Part shown: positions 8,697 to 17,553 of the stretch, in pieces
How positions within the stretch are numbered: the stretch's first letter is position 1
Layout: every line of letters begins with the position of its first letter
Assembly (NCBI RefSeq): GCF_040409955.1
Contig: NZ_CP123385.1
Span: 1 to 64,000 of the forward strand
Direction of reading: 5' to 3'
Length of the DNA: 64,000 nucleotides
Source: Salipiger sp. H15
GTDB lineage: Bacteria; Pseudomonadota; Alphaproteobacteria; Rhodobacterales; Rhodobacteraceae
The notes under the pieces: generated by a model
The model's input: only the letters and a program-made list of their open reading frames with translations
Database searches by the model: none
What the model was told of the DNA's origin: nothing
Translations under genes and position numbers: made by a program

Positions 8697-9665
8697 TTAG
8701 TTGGCGTTGTAGGCGTCGACGATGGCCTTGCCGTTCTCGCCCGCGGTCTCGAGCCACTCGGCGGTCATGGTCTTGCCGATCTCGTGCAGCTTGGCGGTGA
8801 TCGCCTCGTTCGGCGGGTTCACGTCCATGCCGTTGTCGGCGAGGGTCTTGAGGAACCCGCCGGCCAGCTCGGCAGCCTTCTCGGCGCCGCGGGTCTGGGC
8901 CGCTGCGGCCTCGTCGAGCACGCAGGTGCGGGCGGCGTCGGAGAGCCCGTCAAGCGCGTCCTTGTTGACGAAGACGGTGTTGCGCGGCAGCCAGGCCTTC
9001 ACGTCGTAGAAGTTGGTCATGTCTTCCCAGACGCTCTCGTCGACGCCGGTGGCGCCCGAGGAGATCATCGCCGAGACGACGCCGGTCGCCAGCGCCTGCT
9101 TCAGGTCCGCGGCCTCGACCTGCGTCGGCACCATGCCGGCCAGCTCGGCGACGCGCGCGGTGATCGAGTTGTAGGCGCGGAACTTGGTGCCGGCCATCGC
9201 CTCGGGGGTCTCGACGGGCTTGGAGAAATAGAGGCCCTGCGGCGGCCACGGCACCGAGTAGAGCGGCACGATGTTCTGCTCGGCCAGCACCTTGGCCAGC
9301 ACCGGCTCGGCTGCGGCGCGCAGCTTCTCGGAGGCCTCGAAGGAGGTGGCCAGGAAGGGGATCGAATCGTAGGCGAAGACCGCGTTCTCGTTGGCATGGG
9401 CCGAGAGCAGCCGCTCGCCGATCTGTGCCTCGCCGAGCTGCACGGCGCGCTTGATCTCGTCGCCCTTGAACAGCGAGCCGCCGGCGTGGATGACGATCTC
9501 GAGCTCGCCGCCGGTGCATTCCTTGACCGCGTCGGCGAAGGCCTGGGCATTCTCGGTGTGGTAGTTGGACGCGGGATAGGCCATCGGCATGTCCCAGGTC
9601 TCGGCCGAGGCGGCGCCGGCCAGCGCGGTGGTCAGCGTCAGGAACGCGGCTGCGGTGAGTTTCAT
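8697..9665 (-). CDS. TRAP transporter substrate-binding protein, DctP family
   Basis: Periplasmic receptor for the fused permease encoded downstream. The product of 322 residues starts MKLTAAAFLTLTTALAGAASA, a clear signal peptide, so I use the ATG at 9665 rather than the upstream in-frame codon at 9749. DctP features: ITARVAELAGMVPTQVEAAD after the ligand-binding part GTKFRAYN (the conserved arginine), and DEIKRAVQLGEAQIGERLLS near residue 70. It is only distantly similar to the SBP at 1-978, so the two transporters should differ in ligand. Confidence 0.93.
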   Translation of the reverse strand: MKLTAAAFLTLTTALAGAASAETWDMPMAYPASNYHTENAQAFADAVKECTGGELEIVIHAGGSLFKGDEIKRAVQLGEAQIGERLLSAHANENAVFAYDSIPFLATSFEASEKLRAAAEPVLAKVLAEQNIVPLYSVPWPPQGLYFSKPVETPEAMAGTKFRAYNSITARVAELAGMVPTQVEAADLKQALATGVVSAMISSGATGVDESVWEDMTNFYDVKAWLPRNTVFVNKDALDGLSDAARTCVLDEAAAAQTRGAEKAAELAGGFLKTLADNGMDVNPPNEAITAKLHEIGKTMTAEWLETAGENGKAIVDAYNAN

Positions 9666-9838
9666 GGTGTACCTCTCTGTGGTTGCTCGGGTTTTGTTTT
9701 TCTGTCCCGTCCGCCATGTGTGTGACCCTACGGCGGGTTTTGCAATCACGTTTGCAGAAGTTGCGCGGCAAGGGAACGGCTTATTGCGTGGCGGTGACGC
9801 CGGGCAGGCATCGGGAAGAGGCAGGCGGCAACGAAAAT

Positions 9839-9863
9839 CCCCGGACAGGCGGGCTGTCCGGGG
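9839..9863 (-). terminator. Rho-independent terminator after rutA
   Basis: 10-bp perfect stem CCCCGGACAG / CTGTCCGGGG, 5-nt loop, followed on the minus strand by TTTT (9837-9834). It lies 28 bp past the rutA stop and closes the MFS-rutA unit. Confidence 0.8.
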
Positions 9864-9891
9864 CGCTGTCGCGGGGGCGGAAGATCTGGCC

Positions 9892-10995
9892 TCAGGCGGC
9901 GAAGGAGGTCTTGCGGCCCGCGCCGTTGCGGCTCTTCATCAGCGGCTGGATGTACTGGCCGAACTGCTCCATGCCGATGATGAAATCGTCGAATGTCAGC
10001 ATGATGCCCTTGAGCCCCGGCACCCCGGCGATCTCGTCGAGCATGGCGGCGACCTGCTCGTAGCTGCCGATCAGCTTGAGCATCCCCGTCGGCTGCGGGT
10101 TCTGGATGCCGCGCACCAGCGCCGCGGCGGTCGAGCCTTCCTTGGCGACCTTGTCCTGCCCGGCCTGCGCGGCCTGCCATTCCAGCGCCTCGATGTCGGT
10201 GCCCTGCTTGTAGAGCTCCCACTTCTGGAAGGCGAGCTCCTCGGTGCGGTCGGCGATGACCATGAGCAGCAGGAAGGCGCCGGTGTCGCGGCCGTGCTTC
10301 TGCGCGGCGGCATTCACCCGGGCCACGGTCTCGCGCGAGGCGGTGGTGTTGTTCAGATCGCCCCCCGAGCCGACGAAGTTGTAATCGCCGTACTTGGCGA
10401 CGAACTCCATGCCCTTCTCGGACTGGCCCGCGCCGACGATCGGGATGCGCCCATTGGTGGGTCGCGGCTCGAGCACGCAGTCGTCCATCTGGAAGAAGTC
10501 GCCCTTGAAGTTCGAGCGGCCCTCGGCCCAGAGTTCCTTCATGATGGTGGCGTATTCGGCGGCGTAGTCGTAGCGGCGGGCGAAGTGCTCGGGCGTGAGC
10601 TCGATGCCCATCTGCTGGTATTCCTTGGGCTGCCAGCCGGTCACCATGTTCACGCCGACGCGGCCCGGCGCGATCGAGTCGAGCGTCACCGCCATGCGCG
10701 CGGTCAGCGCCGGCGGCAGGGTCAGCATGGCGCAGGAGGCAAAAAGCTTGATCCGGCTGGTCACCGCCGCGAGCCCCGACATCATGGTGAAGCTCTCGAG
10801 GTTCTGCACCCAGTATTCCGACGGGCCGTTGTAGCCGCGCAGCTTGATCATCGAGAGCGCGAAATCGAGCCCGAAATGCTCGGCCCGCTGCACCACCGCC
10901 TTGTTCAGATCGAAGCTCGGGTAGGTGTCGGGCGCGGTGGTCGAGATCAGCCAGCCGCGGCGGCCGATGGGAAGGAAGACGCCGATCTGGGTCAT
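9892..10995 (-). CDS. rutA: pyrimidine monooxygenase RutA (LLM-class flavin-dependent)
   Basis: FMNH2/O2-dependent enzyme that opens the uracil ring between N3 and C4 in the Rut pathway. The 367-residue product follows E. coli RutA closely as I recall it: IGVFLPIGRRGWLISTTAP, NKAVVQRAEHFGLDFALSMI, ESFTMMSGLAAVTSRI, RVGVNMVTGWQPKEYQQMGI, FKGDFFQMDDC, and the C-terminal LLTFDD-like GIMLTFDDFI...ERIQPLM-type end. The rutBCDEF genes and the RutF flavin reductase are not in the window, so the reductant and downstream steps must come from elsewhere or from the nearby amidohydrolases. It lies 66 bp after an MFS carrier gene in the same direction. Confidence 0.93.
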   Translation of the reverse strand: MTQIGVFLPIGRRGWLISTTAPDTYPSFDLNKAVVQRAEHFGLDFALSMIKLRGYNGPSEYWVQNLESFTMMSGLAAVTSRIKLFASCAMLTLPPALTARMAVTLDSIAPGRVGVNMVTGWQPKEYQQMGIELTPEHFARRYDYAAEYATIMKELWAEGRSNFKGDFFQMDDCVLEPRPTNGRIPIVGAGQSEKGMEFVAKYGDYNFVGSGGDLNNTTASRETVARVNAAAQKHGRDTGAFLLLMVIADRTEELAFQKWELYKQGTDIEALEWQAAQAGQDKVAKEGSTAAALVRGIQNPQPTGMLKLIGSYEQVAAMLDEIAGVPGLKGIMLTFDDFIIGMEQFGQYIQPLMKSRNGAGRKTSFAA

Positions 10996-11061
10996 GGGAG
11001 GTCCTTTCTCTCTCTGTTGGGGCGGTCCGATCTGGGTCGGGTCCGGGGATGCGGGCCGGGG

Positions 11062-12597
11062 TCAGGCGGGCGTGTCGCCGCGCCGCCCGGCAAGCTTGGG
11101 GTCAGTGTCGGCAAGGGCGCGCGCGCCGCCAATCGACTTGTTCTCGGCAGGCGGCGTAGTTTTTCTCAGGGGTGCGGAGGCGCGTGCGGGCCCGGGCACG
11201 AGCCGCGCCAGCGACGGCAGCGCGAAGAGCGGGACCAGCGCCATCAGCAGGTAGGCGGCGTGGAAATGCTCCGGCTCGAGCGCGGCGGCCTCGCCCTGCA
11301 GGAGGTGCAGCAGCATCGCGGCGACCGAGATGCCGAGCCCCATGGTCAGCTGCTGGAACACCCCCGCCGTGGCCACCGCGCGCGACAGCTGCCGCGGCTG
11401 AAGGTGGTCGTAGGTCAGCGTGTTCACGGCGTTGAAGAACAGCGTGCGGATCGCCCCCGAGACCACCACCAGCGCGACGATCACCCAGACCGGCCAGCCC
11501 GGCGTGACCGGGGCGAAGGCCGCGAGGGTCAGGCTGCCAGTGAGGGTCAGCGCGATCAGCACCGGGCGGTAGCCATGGCGGGTGATCAGCCGTTTCAGCA
11601 GCGGCTTCGAGACCAGCGAGCCAAGCGCGCCGATCGCCGAGAGCAGCCCAGCGTGCAGCGGCCGGAACCCCATGGCGAGTTGCAGGAAGAGCGGCAGCAG
11701 GAAGACCGTCGAGTTGAGCCCGACCCGGCCGATGCCCCCGGCGATCACCCCCACGCGGAAGCTCTGCCCCGAGAAGAGCGACAGCACCAGCGCCGGGTGC
11801 GCCACCCGCTGCGCGTGCCGGCGGTAGAGCGCGAAGACCAGCACCGAGAGCGGCAGCAGCGCCAGCCCCACCGCGCCCCAGAGGCTGATCGCCTCGAGCC
11901 CGAGCTGGAAGAGCACCAGCGCCAGCCCCGCCAGCGCAAAGCCCGCGAGGTCGAAGCGCTCGACCTCGGCCTTCGGCAGGGCGGGCAGCGGCGGCACCAG
12001 CCAGAGCGTGCCCGCCACCGCGCCGAGGCAGATCGGCAGGTTGACGAAGAAGAGCAGCCGCCAGTGGTAGAACTCGATGAGGGCCGCGCCCACCAGCGGG
12101 CCGATCAGCGGACCGATCAGCACCGGCACGGTCAGCCACGTCATCCCGTCGAGCGTGCGGTCCGGCCCGAAGGCGCGCAGCACGATCATCCGTCCCACCG
12201 GCGTCATCAGCGCGCCGCCGAAGCCCTGCAGCACGCGGCAGGGCACCATCGCCTCGGGGGTCGGCATGAAGGCGGCCAGCACCGAGCCCAGCGTGAAGAG
12301 CCCCACTGCGCCGCAGAACACCCGCCGCGCCCCGAAGCGGTCGGCGAACCAGCCCGAGACCGGCATGAACACCGCCAGCGACAGCAGGTAGGCGGTGACC
12401 AGCAGGTGCAGCGACAAGGGCGAGCGTTGCAGGTCCCCGGCGATGCGCGGAATGGCGATGGTCAGCAGCGTGGTGTCCACCCCCTGCATCAGGAAGGCCA
12501 GCGCCACGGTGAAGGCGATGGCGATGCGGTGCGCCTCCGAGCGGGTCGGCACGGCATGCGGGTCGTCGAGGGGGGCGTGGGTCAGCGTGTCTTTCAT
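11062..12597 (-). CDS. MFS transporter, DHA2 (EmrB/QacA-type, 14 segments)
   Basis: Proton-coupled major facilitator carrier of about 511 residues with roughly 14 hydrophobic segments. It shows the motif-A region WFADRFGARRVF after segment 2 and the motif-C-like VPVLIGPLIGPLVGAALIEFY in segment 5, plus RVLQGFGGALMTPVGRMI. The start is ambiguous. The ATG at 12597 has an AGGAGG only one base upstream. A TTG at 12633 has GGAGG nine bases upstream, but inside a hairpin. Position directly before rutA suggests a role in moving a pyrimidine-related compound, though the family is best known for drug efflux. Confidence 0.9.
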   Translation of the reverse strand: MKDTLTHAPLDDPHAVPTRSEAHRIAIAFTVALAFLMQGVDTTLLTIAIPRIAGDLQRSPLSLHLLVTAYLLSLAVFMPVSGWFADRFGARRVFCGAVGLFTLGSVLAAFMPTPEAMVPCRVLQGFGGALMTPVGRMIVLRAFGPDRTLDGMTWLTVPVLIGPLIGPLVGAALIEFYHWRLLFFVNLPICLGAVAGTLWLVPPLPALPKAEVERFDLAGFALAGLALVLFQLGLEAISLWGAVGLALLPLSVLVFALYRRHAQRVAHPALVLSLFSGQSFRVGVIAGGIGRVGLNSTVFLLPLFLQLAMGFRPLHAGLLSAIGALGSLVSKPLLKRLITRHGYRPVLIALTLTGSLTLAAFAPVTPGWPVWVIVALVVVSGAIRTLFFNAVNTLTYDHLQPRQLSRAVATAGVFQQLTMGLGISVAAMLLHLLQGEAAALEPEHFHAAYLLMALVPLFALPSLARLVPGPARASAPLRKTTPPAENKSIGGARALADTDPKLAGRRGDTPA

Positions 12598-12635
12598 GCC
12601 TCCTGCATCCGCCGCCGCCCGCGCCCCGGTCAAAG

Positions 12636-12668
12636 GAGATTTCCTCCGAGCCCGGCGCAGGAAATCTC
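12636..12668. promoter_or_regulatory. 10-bp inverted repeat in the divergent MFS/hydrolase intergenic region
   Basis: Arms GAGATTTCCT and AGGAAATCTC are exact reverse complements, 13 nt apart. Read on the minus strand, the second arm overlaps the GGAGGA ribosome-binding site of the TTG start at 12633, so the RNA hairpin could hide it. As DNA it could instead be an operator between the two divergent units. Confidence 0.5.
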
Positions 12669-12781
12669 AGGGGGGCGCGGGCTGAAAAAGCCTCAGCCCC
12701 TTGGCCAGTTTTCCGCAGTAGCCCGGCGCCGCGCCCGCGCCCTAGGCTGCCGCGACCGCCACAGAAGAACCGGAGAGCATC

Positions 12782-13471
12782 ATGGCCCACGCCTGGGAAG
12801 ACTTCCTGACCGAGAACGACCGCAAGCTTCTCGCCGCGCGCAAAAACCTGCGCGAGCCGCACGGGCCGGGCCGGGTGAACGCGCTGCTGGTCATCGACAT
12901 GCAGGTGACCGCGGTGGGCGAGGACCGTCCGATCCACGAGCAGGTCGACCGCTTCCCCGGCGCCTGCGGCCCGCATGCCTGGAAGGCGATCCCGCCGCAG
13001 CAGCGCCTGCTCGCCGCCGCCCGCGCAGCGGCGATGCCGGTGATCTACTCCAAGCATGTCTTCCACGGCTACACCGGGCTTGCCCGTGCCTCGGGCGGGG
13101 TCTTTGCCGCCACCGATCCGCGCTCGGAGATCCCCGCAGAGGTGGCCATGGCCGAGGGCGAGATCCTCGTCGAGAAGCAGACCCCCTCCTGTTTCGCCTA
13201 TACGAACCTTCACCTCATCGCGAAGGAGAAGGGCATCGACGGCTTCCTCGTCGTCGGCAACTCCACCTCGGGCTGCGTGCGCGCCACCTGCGTCGACGGT
13301 GAGGCGCTCGGCTACAGGATGCAGGTGGTCGAGGAGGGCGTCTTCGACCGGATCGAGATGAGCCACGCCGCCGCGCTCTTCGACATGCAGTTCAAGATCT
13401 GCGACGTCATCGACGAGGCCCGCGCGATGGAGATCATCGGTGCGCCGGGCGCGCTGAAGAAATCCGCCTGA
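12782..13471 (+). CDS. cysteine hydrolase, isochorismatase-like (N-carbamoylsarcosine amidase type)
   Basis: Predicted amidohydrolase of 229 residues. The Asp-Lys-Cys triad is visible: LLVIDMQ (D about 40), LVEKQTPSCF (K about 130) and NSTSGCVRATCVDG (C about 165), followed by DRIEMSHAAALFDMQFKICD, the ending typical of the carbamoylsarcosine-amidase/RutB side of the family. GGAGAG stands 5-10 bp before the ATG. It is 8 bp from the nitrilase-type gene, so the two are cotranscribed. Likely substrates are N-carbamoyl or ureido compounds; this is inference. Confidence 0.87.
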   Translation: MAHAWEDFLTENDRKLLAARKNLREPHGPGRVNALLVIDMQVTAVGEDRPIHEQVDRFPGACGPHAWKAIPPQQRLLAAARAAAMPVIYSKHVFHGYTGLARASGGVFAATDPRSEIPAEVAMAEGEILVEKQTPSCFAYTNLHLIAKEKGIDGFLVVGNSTSGCVRATCVDGEALGYRMQVVEEGVFDRIEMSHAAALFDMQFKICDVIDEARAMEIIGAPGALKKSA

Positions 13472-13479
13472 GGCCCGCG

Positions 13480-14379
13480 ATGACCAAGTTCCTCGCCGCC
13501 GCCCTGCAGCTCGGCCCCGCCTCGGAGACCATGGCCGAAACCACGGACCGGATCCTCGAGTTGATGGCGCAGGCGGCCGGGCAGGGCGCGCGGCTCGCCG
13601 TGCTGCCCGAGCTGGCGCTGCAGCCCTATTTCGCCGCCCACGTCCACGCGGACCTCTCGCGCTGGACCGACCCCGGCGAGACCGAGACCGCGCTCGGGCG
13701 CATCGCCGCCGCGTGCGAAAGGCTCGGCCTCGGGCTCTCGGTTTCGCATGCCGAGCCGCGGGAGGCGGGGCTCTACAACTCGATGACCTTCATCGGGCCC
13801 GACGGGCGCACCTGCGGCATGTTCCGCAAGGTGCACATCCCCGGCACGCTCGAGCCCGATCCTGCGCGCGAGGTGAACATCCTCGAGAAGCGCTACTTCG
13901 CGCCCGGCAATCTCGGCTTTCCGGTCTACGAGATGGCGGGGGTCACCGGCGGCGGGCTGAACACAGGCGGGCTCATCTGCTACGACCGCCGCTTCCCCGA
14001 GAGCTGGCGCAGCCTGATGCTGAACGGGGCCGAGCTTTTCTGCGTGTGCTACAACACGCCGGTAATGAACGGCGCCACGCTGGAACAGGCCCGCCACGCC
14101 TCGGAGCTGGCGATCTGCGGCGGCGCCTATTCCAACGCGACATGGACCATCGCCGCAGGCAAGGGCGGGGTCGAGAACGGCATCAGCTTCATCGGCGGCA
14201 GCTTCATCTGCGGGCCGGACGGGGTGATCGTCGCGCGCGCCGGGACCATGGGCGACGAGGTGGTGCTTGCCGAGCTCGACATGGCGCGGCAGCAGGCACT
14301 GAGGGCGCGGTGGAACTTCGGCCAGACCCGGGCGGAACACGCCTATGCGGGCTCACTGCCGCGCGCGGCCGCCGAGTAG
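13480..14379 (+). CDS. carbon-nitrogen hydrolase (nitrilase superfamily; N-carbamoyl hydrolase-like)
   Basis: 299-residue nitrilase-superfamily hydrolase with the Glu-Lys-Cys triad: VLPELALQPYF (E about 45), MFRKVHIPG (K about 120) and GLICYDRRFPESW (C about 168). The HIPGTLEPD segment and the Y-x-N-T ASELAICGGAYSN region resemble N-carbamoyl-amino-acid or beta-ureidopropionase-like hydrolases, which release CO2 and ammonia from ureido acids. It follows the cysteine hydrolase by 8 bp. Together with rutA it suggests stepwise breakdown of a cyclic ureide. Confidence 0.88.
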   Translation: MTKFLAAALQLGPASETMAETTDRILELMAQAAGQGARLAVLPELALQPYFAAHVHADLSRWTDPGETETALGRIAAACERLGLGLSVSHAEPREAGLYNSMTFIGPDGRTCGMFRKVHIPGTLEPDPAREVNILEKRYFAPGNLGFPVYEMAGVTGGGLNTGGLICYDRRFPESWRSLMLNGAELFCVCYNTPVMNGATLEQARHASELAICGGAYSNATWTIAAGKGGVENGISFIGGSFICGPDGVIVARAGTMGDEVVLAELDMARQQALRARWNFGQTRAEHAYAGSLPRAAAE

Positions 14380-14407
14380 GCGCGGCGCGGGGCATACATC
14401 ATTCATT

Positions 14408-14540
14408 GAAAGTGCGGACAAAGGGTGCGGCAGACATGCCGTGCCCTTCTTCATGTCCGGGTATGATTGCGTTTAGGCGCGACATCATCCGCTGCCGGAA
14501 CCATAGAAGCGCTTTCATCTCCGCCGAAAGTACGGACAAA
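14408..14540. repeat. two copies of a 15-bp direct repeat, GAAAGTRCGGACAAA
   Basis: GAAAGTGCGGACAAA at 14408-14422 and GAAAGTACGGACAAA at 14526-14540 differ at one base and are 118 bp apart, both in the 299-bp gap before the LysR gene. They may be regulator-binding sites. Nothing else coding is seen in this gap. Confidence 0.5.
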
Positions 14541-14678
14541 TGCTGAGTCTTCTGGCCGGTTTTTCAGCGCCGCCCCGCAGCCGCATCCATTTCGCTCCGC
14601 GCCGCCCGCTTCGCCCTTGATCGGAATCGCGGGCGCGCGCTCCGATCGTGACAGGGAGGTGACAGAGAGGTGAACCAC

Positions 14679-15602
14679 ATGAGAAAACGCGTCCCGCTGA
14701 ACGCCATCCGCGCCTTCGAGGCCACGGCCCGCAACCAGTCGGTCGCCAAGGCGGCGGACGAGCTCTGCGTCACGCCGACGGCGGTGAGCCACCAGATCCG
14801 CCAGCTCGAGGAATTTCTCCAGGTCCGCCTCTTCATCCGCAAGAACTCGCGGATCGAGCTGACCCCCGAGGCGCGCAACAATGTCCATCAGATCGGCCGC
14901 GCGCTCGACCTCATCAACGAGGCGATGGCCGCGCTCGAGGGCTCGGACTACGACGAGCGGCGGCGGCTGAACGTCGCGGCCTCCACCTCGGTCGCCTCGT
15001 TCTTCCTGATGCCGCGGCTCTACGATTTCACCCTGCGCGCGCCAGACATCGACCTCAACATCCGCACCTTCCTGTCGCGCCGCGAGGCGGAGGAGCAGGA
15101 GATGGATATCCGCATCCTCAACTGGCAGAGCCAGATGGAGTGCCAGGTCGAGCCGTTAGTCGAGGAGGAGGTGGTGCCGGTCTGTGCGCCCTCGGTGGCG
15201 GCGCGCTTCGGCCATGACCCGCGCGAGATCCTGAAACACGCGCCGCTGCTGCACGTCGACCGTGCCAACGACGGGCTCGACAGCACCTATCCCGACTGGG
15301 CGCGCTACCTCAGCGAGTACGGCATCGGCCGGGGTGACCTCAGCCACGGCGCGCGGTTCAACCAGGCCGGCACCTCAATCGAGGCGGCCTGCGCGGGGGT
15401 CGGGGTGATCCTCGGCCGGTCGCTGCTGATCGAGGACGCGCTGCAGAAGGGGCGGCTGGTGCGGGTGAGCGAGCCCTATCCGATCCGCTCGCCCTATTTC
15501 CTGCAATCGCCGTGGAAATCGGCCAACAAGGAAAGCATCCAGCGCTTCAAGGACTGGATCCTCGAGAAGGTGCGCCCGAACGGGCTGGTGCACGCGATCT
15601 GA
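14679..15602 (+). CDS. LysR-family transcriptional regulator (GcvA-like)
   Basis: DNA-binding activator/repressor with an N-terminal winged helix (residues about 5-65: LNAIRAFEATARNQSVAKAADELCVTPTAVSHQIRQLE) and a C-terminal periplasmic-binding-like effector domain. I use the ATG at 14679, with GAGAGG at 6-11 bp before it, instead of the GTG at 14670. The protein is 307 residues, normal for the family. It lies between the hydrolase pair and the ABC importer and probably controls one of them; the direct repeats upstream may be its sites. Confidence 0.92.
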   Translation: MRKRVPLNAIRAFEATARNQSVAKAADELCVTPTAVSHQIRQLEEFLQVRLFIRKNSRIELTPEARNNVHQIGRALDLINEAMAALEGSDYDERRRLNVAASTSVASFFLMPRLYDFTLRAPDIDLNIRTFLSRREAEEQEMDIRILNWQSQMECQVEPLVEEEVVPVCAPSVAARFGHDPREILKHAPLLHVDRANDGLDSTYPDWARYLSEYGIGRGDLSHGARFNQAGTSIEAACAGVGVILGRSLLIEDALQKGRLVRVSEPYPIRSPYFLQSPWKSANKESIQRFKDWILEKVRPNGLVHAI

Positions 15603-15612
15603 CAGCGCAGGC

Positions 15613-15632
15613 CCGGGCGGCTCGCCGCCCGG
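15613..15632. terminator. hairpin between convergent lysR and ABC ATPase genes
   Basis: CCGGGCGG / CCGCCCGG stem, 4-nt loop CTCG, 10 bp past the lysR stop and 15 bp before the end of the ABC ATPase gene. Confidence 0.6.
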
Positions 15633-15647
15633 ACCGCGCACGGCGGT

Positions 15648-16703
15648 CTAGCCCAGCGGATGCTCGTCCGAGGGGTTCCACGACAGTTTCACCGTCTGCC
15701 CGAGCTCCAGCTCATCGCTGAAGAAGGCGGCGGTGGGCATCAGCGAGGTCAACTCTTCCTTGTCCTCGCCGGTGACGCTCACCCGCACGGCGGTGCCCTG
15801 GTACTCGATCATCGACACGGTGCCCGAAAGGCTGCGCAGCCCGGGGGCGGAGCCGATCACGCACTGGTCGGCGCGCACCGAGGCCTCGCCGCCTCCCGCC
15901 CGCTGCACCACGTTGTGCCCGCCGAGGAAACGCGCCACGAAGGCGTTGCTCGGGGTCTCGTAGACCTCGCGGGCGGGGCCCGCCTGCATGATCACCGCGT
16001 TGTTCATCACCACCACCAGATCGGCCAGCGCCAGCGCCTCGTCCTGGCTGTGGGTGACGTGGATGAAGGAAATCCCCAGCTCCTTCTGGATGCGCTTCAG
16101 CTCGGCCCGCATGCGGATGCGCAGGAACGGGTCGAGCGCCGAGAGCGGCTCGTCGAGCAGCAGCACCTTGGGCCGGGTGATGAGCGAGCGCGCCAGCGCC
16201 ACGCGCTGCTGCTGCCCGCCGGACATCTGGCTCGGCAGGCGTTCGGCGAGGTGGTCCATCTGCACGAGCTCGAGGTATTCCTTCGCCCGCACCCGCCGCT
16301 CGCCGCGCCCCATGCCCTGCACCTTGAGGGAAAAGGCGACGTTGTCGAGCGCGCTCAGGTGCGGAAAGAGCGCGTAGTCCTGGAACATCATCGAGGTGCC
16401 GCGCGCGACGGGCGCGGCATGGGTGATCTCCTGGTCGTGGATGAGGATCGCGCCCTCGCTGACCTCCTCGTGCCCCGCGAGCATCCGCAGGGTGGTGGAC
16501 TTGCCGCAGCCCGAGGGCCCGAGCAGGCAGCAGTAGGAGGCGCGCGGGATACGCAGCGAGATCGTGTCGACCGCCGGGGCGCCGGGGCCGTAGCGCTTGG
16601 TCACCGCGACCAGCTCGGCGTCGAAGCGGTGGCTCTGGGTGACCTGGCGGGGCCGTGCGGGCGCGGCGGGGGGCGGCGTGTCGGACTTGAGGGCGAGGGT
16701 CAT
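15648..16703 (-). CDS. ABC transporter ATP-binding protein (spermidine/putrescine type, PotA-like)
   Basis: 351-residue ATPase that drives the importer. Motifs in order: Walker A LLGPSGCGKSTT (about 54-65), Q-loop MMFQDYALFPH, signature QMSGGQQQRVALARS (about 155), Walker B VLLLDEPLSALDP, H-loop HVTHSQDEA, and a C-terminal TOBE-like domain (about 275-345). Start at 16703 (MTLALK). The ATG overlaps the stop of the upstream permease gene as ATGA, so the two are coupled. It is the last gene of the ABC operon. Confidence 0.93.
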   Translation of the reverse strand: MTLALKSDTPPPAAPARPRQVTQSHRFDAELVAVTKRYGPGAPAVDTISLRIPRASYCCLLGPSGCGKSTTLRMLAGHEEVSEGAILIHDQEITHAAPVARGTSMMFQDYALFPHLSALDNVAFSLKVQGMGRGERRVRAKEYLELVQMDHLAERLPSQMSGGQQQRVALARSLITRPKVLLLDEPLSALDPFLRIRMRAELKRIQKELGISFIHVTHSQDEALALADLVVVMNNAVIMQAGPAREVYETPSNAFVARFLGGHNVVQRAGGGEASVRADQCVIGSAPGLRSLSGTVSMIEYQGTAVRVSVTGEDKEELTSLMPTAAFFSDELELGQTVKLSWNPSDEHPLG

Positions 16704-17548
16704 GCATTGGTCCTCATGCTGCGGCGCCTGGCGAGATGGGTCATGACGACAAGCGACAGGATGATCAGGGAAAAGGAGATGAGCGTGGTCAGCGTGCCGA
16801 TCGCGAAGAGCACCGGCGTCGAGGCGGCGTTGAGCAGGCCCATCACCTCCATCGGCATGGTGTTGCCCGTGCCGACGTTGAGCGAGGTGCGCGCGGTTTC
16901 CTCGTAGGACGAGGTGAGCCCCGCCATGGCGATGCCGATGACGCCCGGCAGGATGATCGGCAGGATCACCCAGCGGAAGCGCTGGCTGGCCGAGGCGCCG
17001 AGGTCGATGGCGGCCTCCTCGTAGGAGCTGCGGAAGCGGCCGAGCACGATGAACATGATCAGGAGGCCGAAGGGCAGCGTCCATGTGAGCTGCGCGCCGA
17101 TGCCGGAGGTGAACCAGCTGACCTGCCAGCCGAGCAGGTTGAACATGAGCGCGATGCCGAAGCCGACGAAGATGCCGGGCAGCACCATCGAGGCGATCGC
17201 GGCGTAGAACACCAGCCCCGAGCCGGGGAACCTGCGGCGGTAGGCAAGCCCCGCGGTGACCGAGATCACCAGCGTCAGCACCGCGGTGCAGGCGGCGAGC
17301 CGGATCGAGCGCTGGAAGGCGTTCGGCACGTCGCCGAGCCCCTGTCCCTCGCCCGAGAAGAGCGTCCGGAACCAGTGGGTGGACCAGCCGACCATCGGGA
17401 AGGACATGCCGCCCTCGGGTCCCTGGAAGCTGAGGATGTAGAGGCAGACCATCGGCGCGTAGACGTAGACGAGGAAGAGCGCCGTCAGCCCGCCGAGAAG
17501 GTAGAACGAGAGGGGGCGCTTGCGGGAGGTCCTGGTGTAGGAAGACAT
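16700..17548 (-). CDS. ABC transporter permease (PotC-like)
   Basis: 282-residue inner-membrane permease with six predicted segments. The cytoplasmic EAA loop that docks on the ATPase is EEAAIDLGASASQRFRWVIL (about residues 183-202). Starts MSSYTRTSRKRPLSFYLLGG with a basic N-terminus. It sits 5 bp after the first permease gene and overlaps the ATPase gene by 4 bp. Confidence 0.92.
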   Translation of the reverse strand: MSSYTRTSRKRPLSFYLLGGLTALFLVYVYAPMVCLYILSFQGPEGGMSFPMVGWSTHWFRTLFSGEGQGLGDVPNAFQRSIRLAACTAVLTLVISVTAGLAYRRRFPGSGLVFYAAIASMVLPGIFVGFGIALMFNLLGWQVSWFTSGIGAQLTWTLPFGLLIMFIVLGRFRSSYEEAAIDLGASASQRFRWVILPIILPGVIGIAMAGLTSSYEETARTSLNVGTGNTMPMEVMGLLNAASTPVLFAIGTLTTLISFSLIILSLVVMTHLARRRSMRTNA

Positions 17549-17553
17549 GGGGC

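Noticed and set aside
9589..13302. 1237-codon plus-strand frame
   Set aside because: Runs antisense through the SBP, rutA and MFS genes with low-complexity composition; GC-driven open frame.
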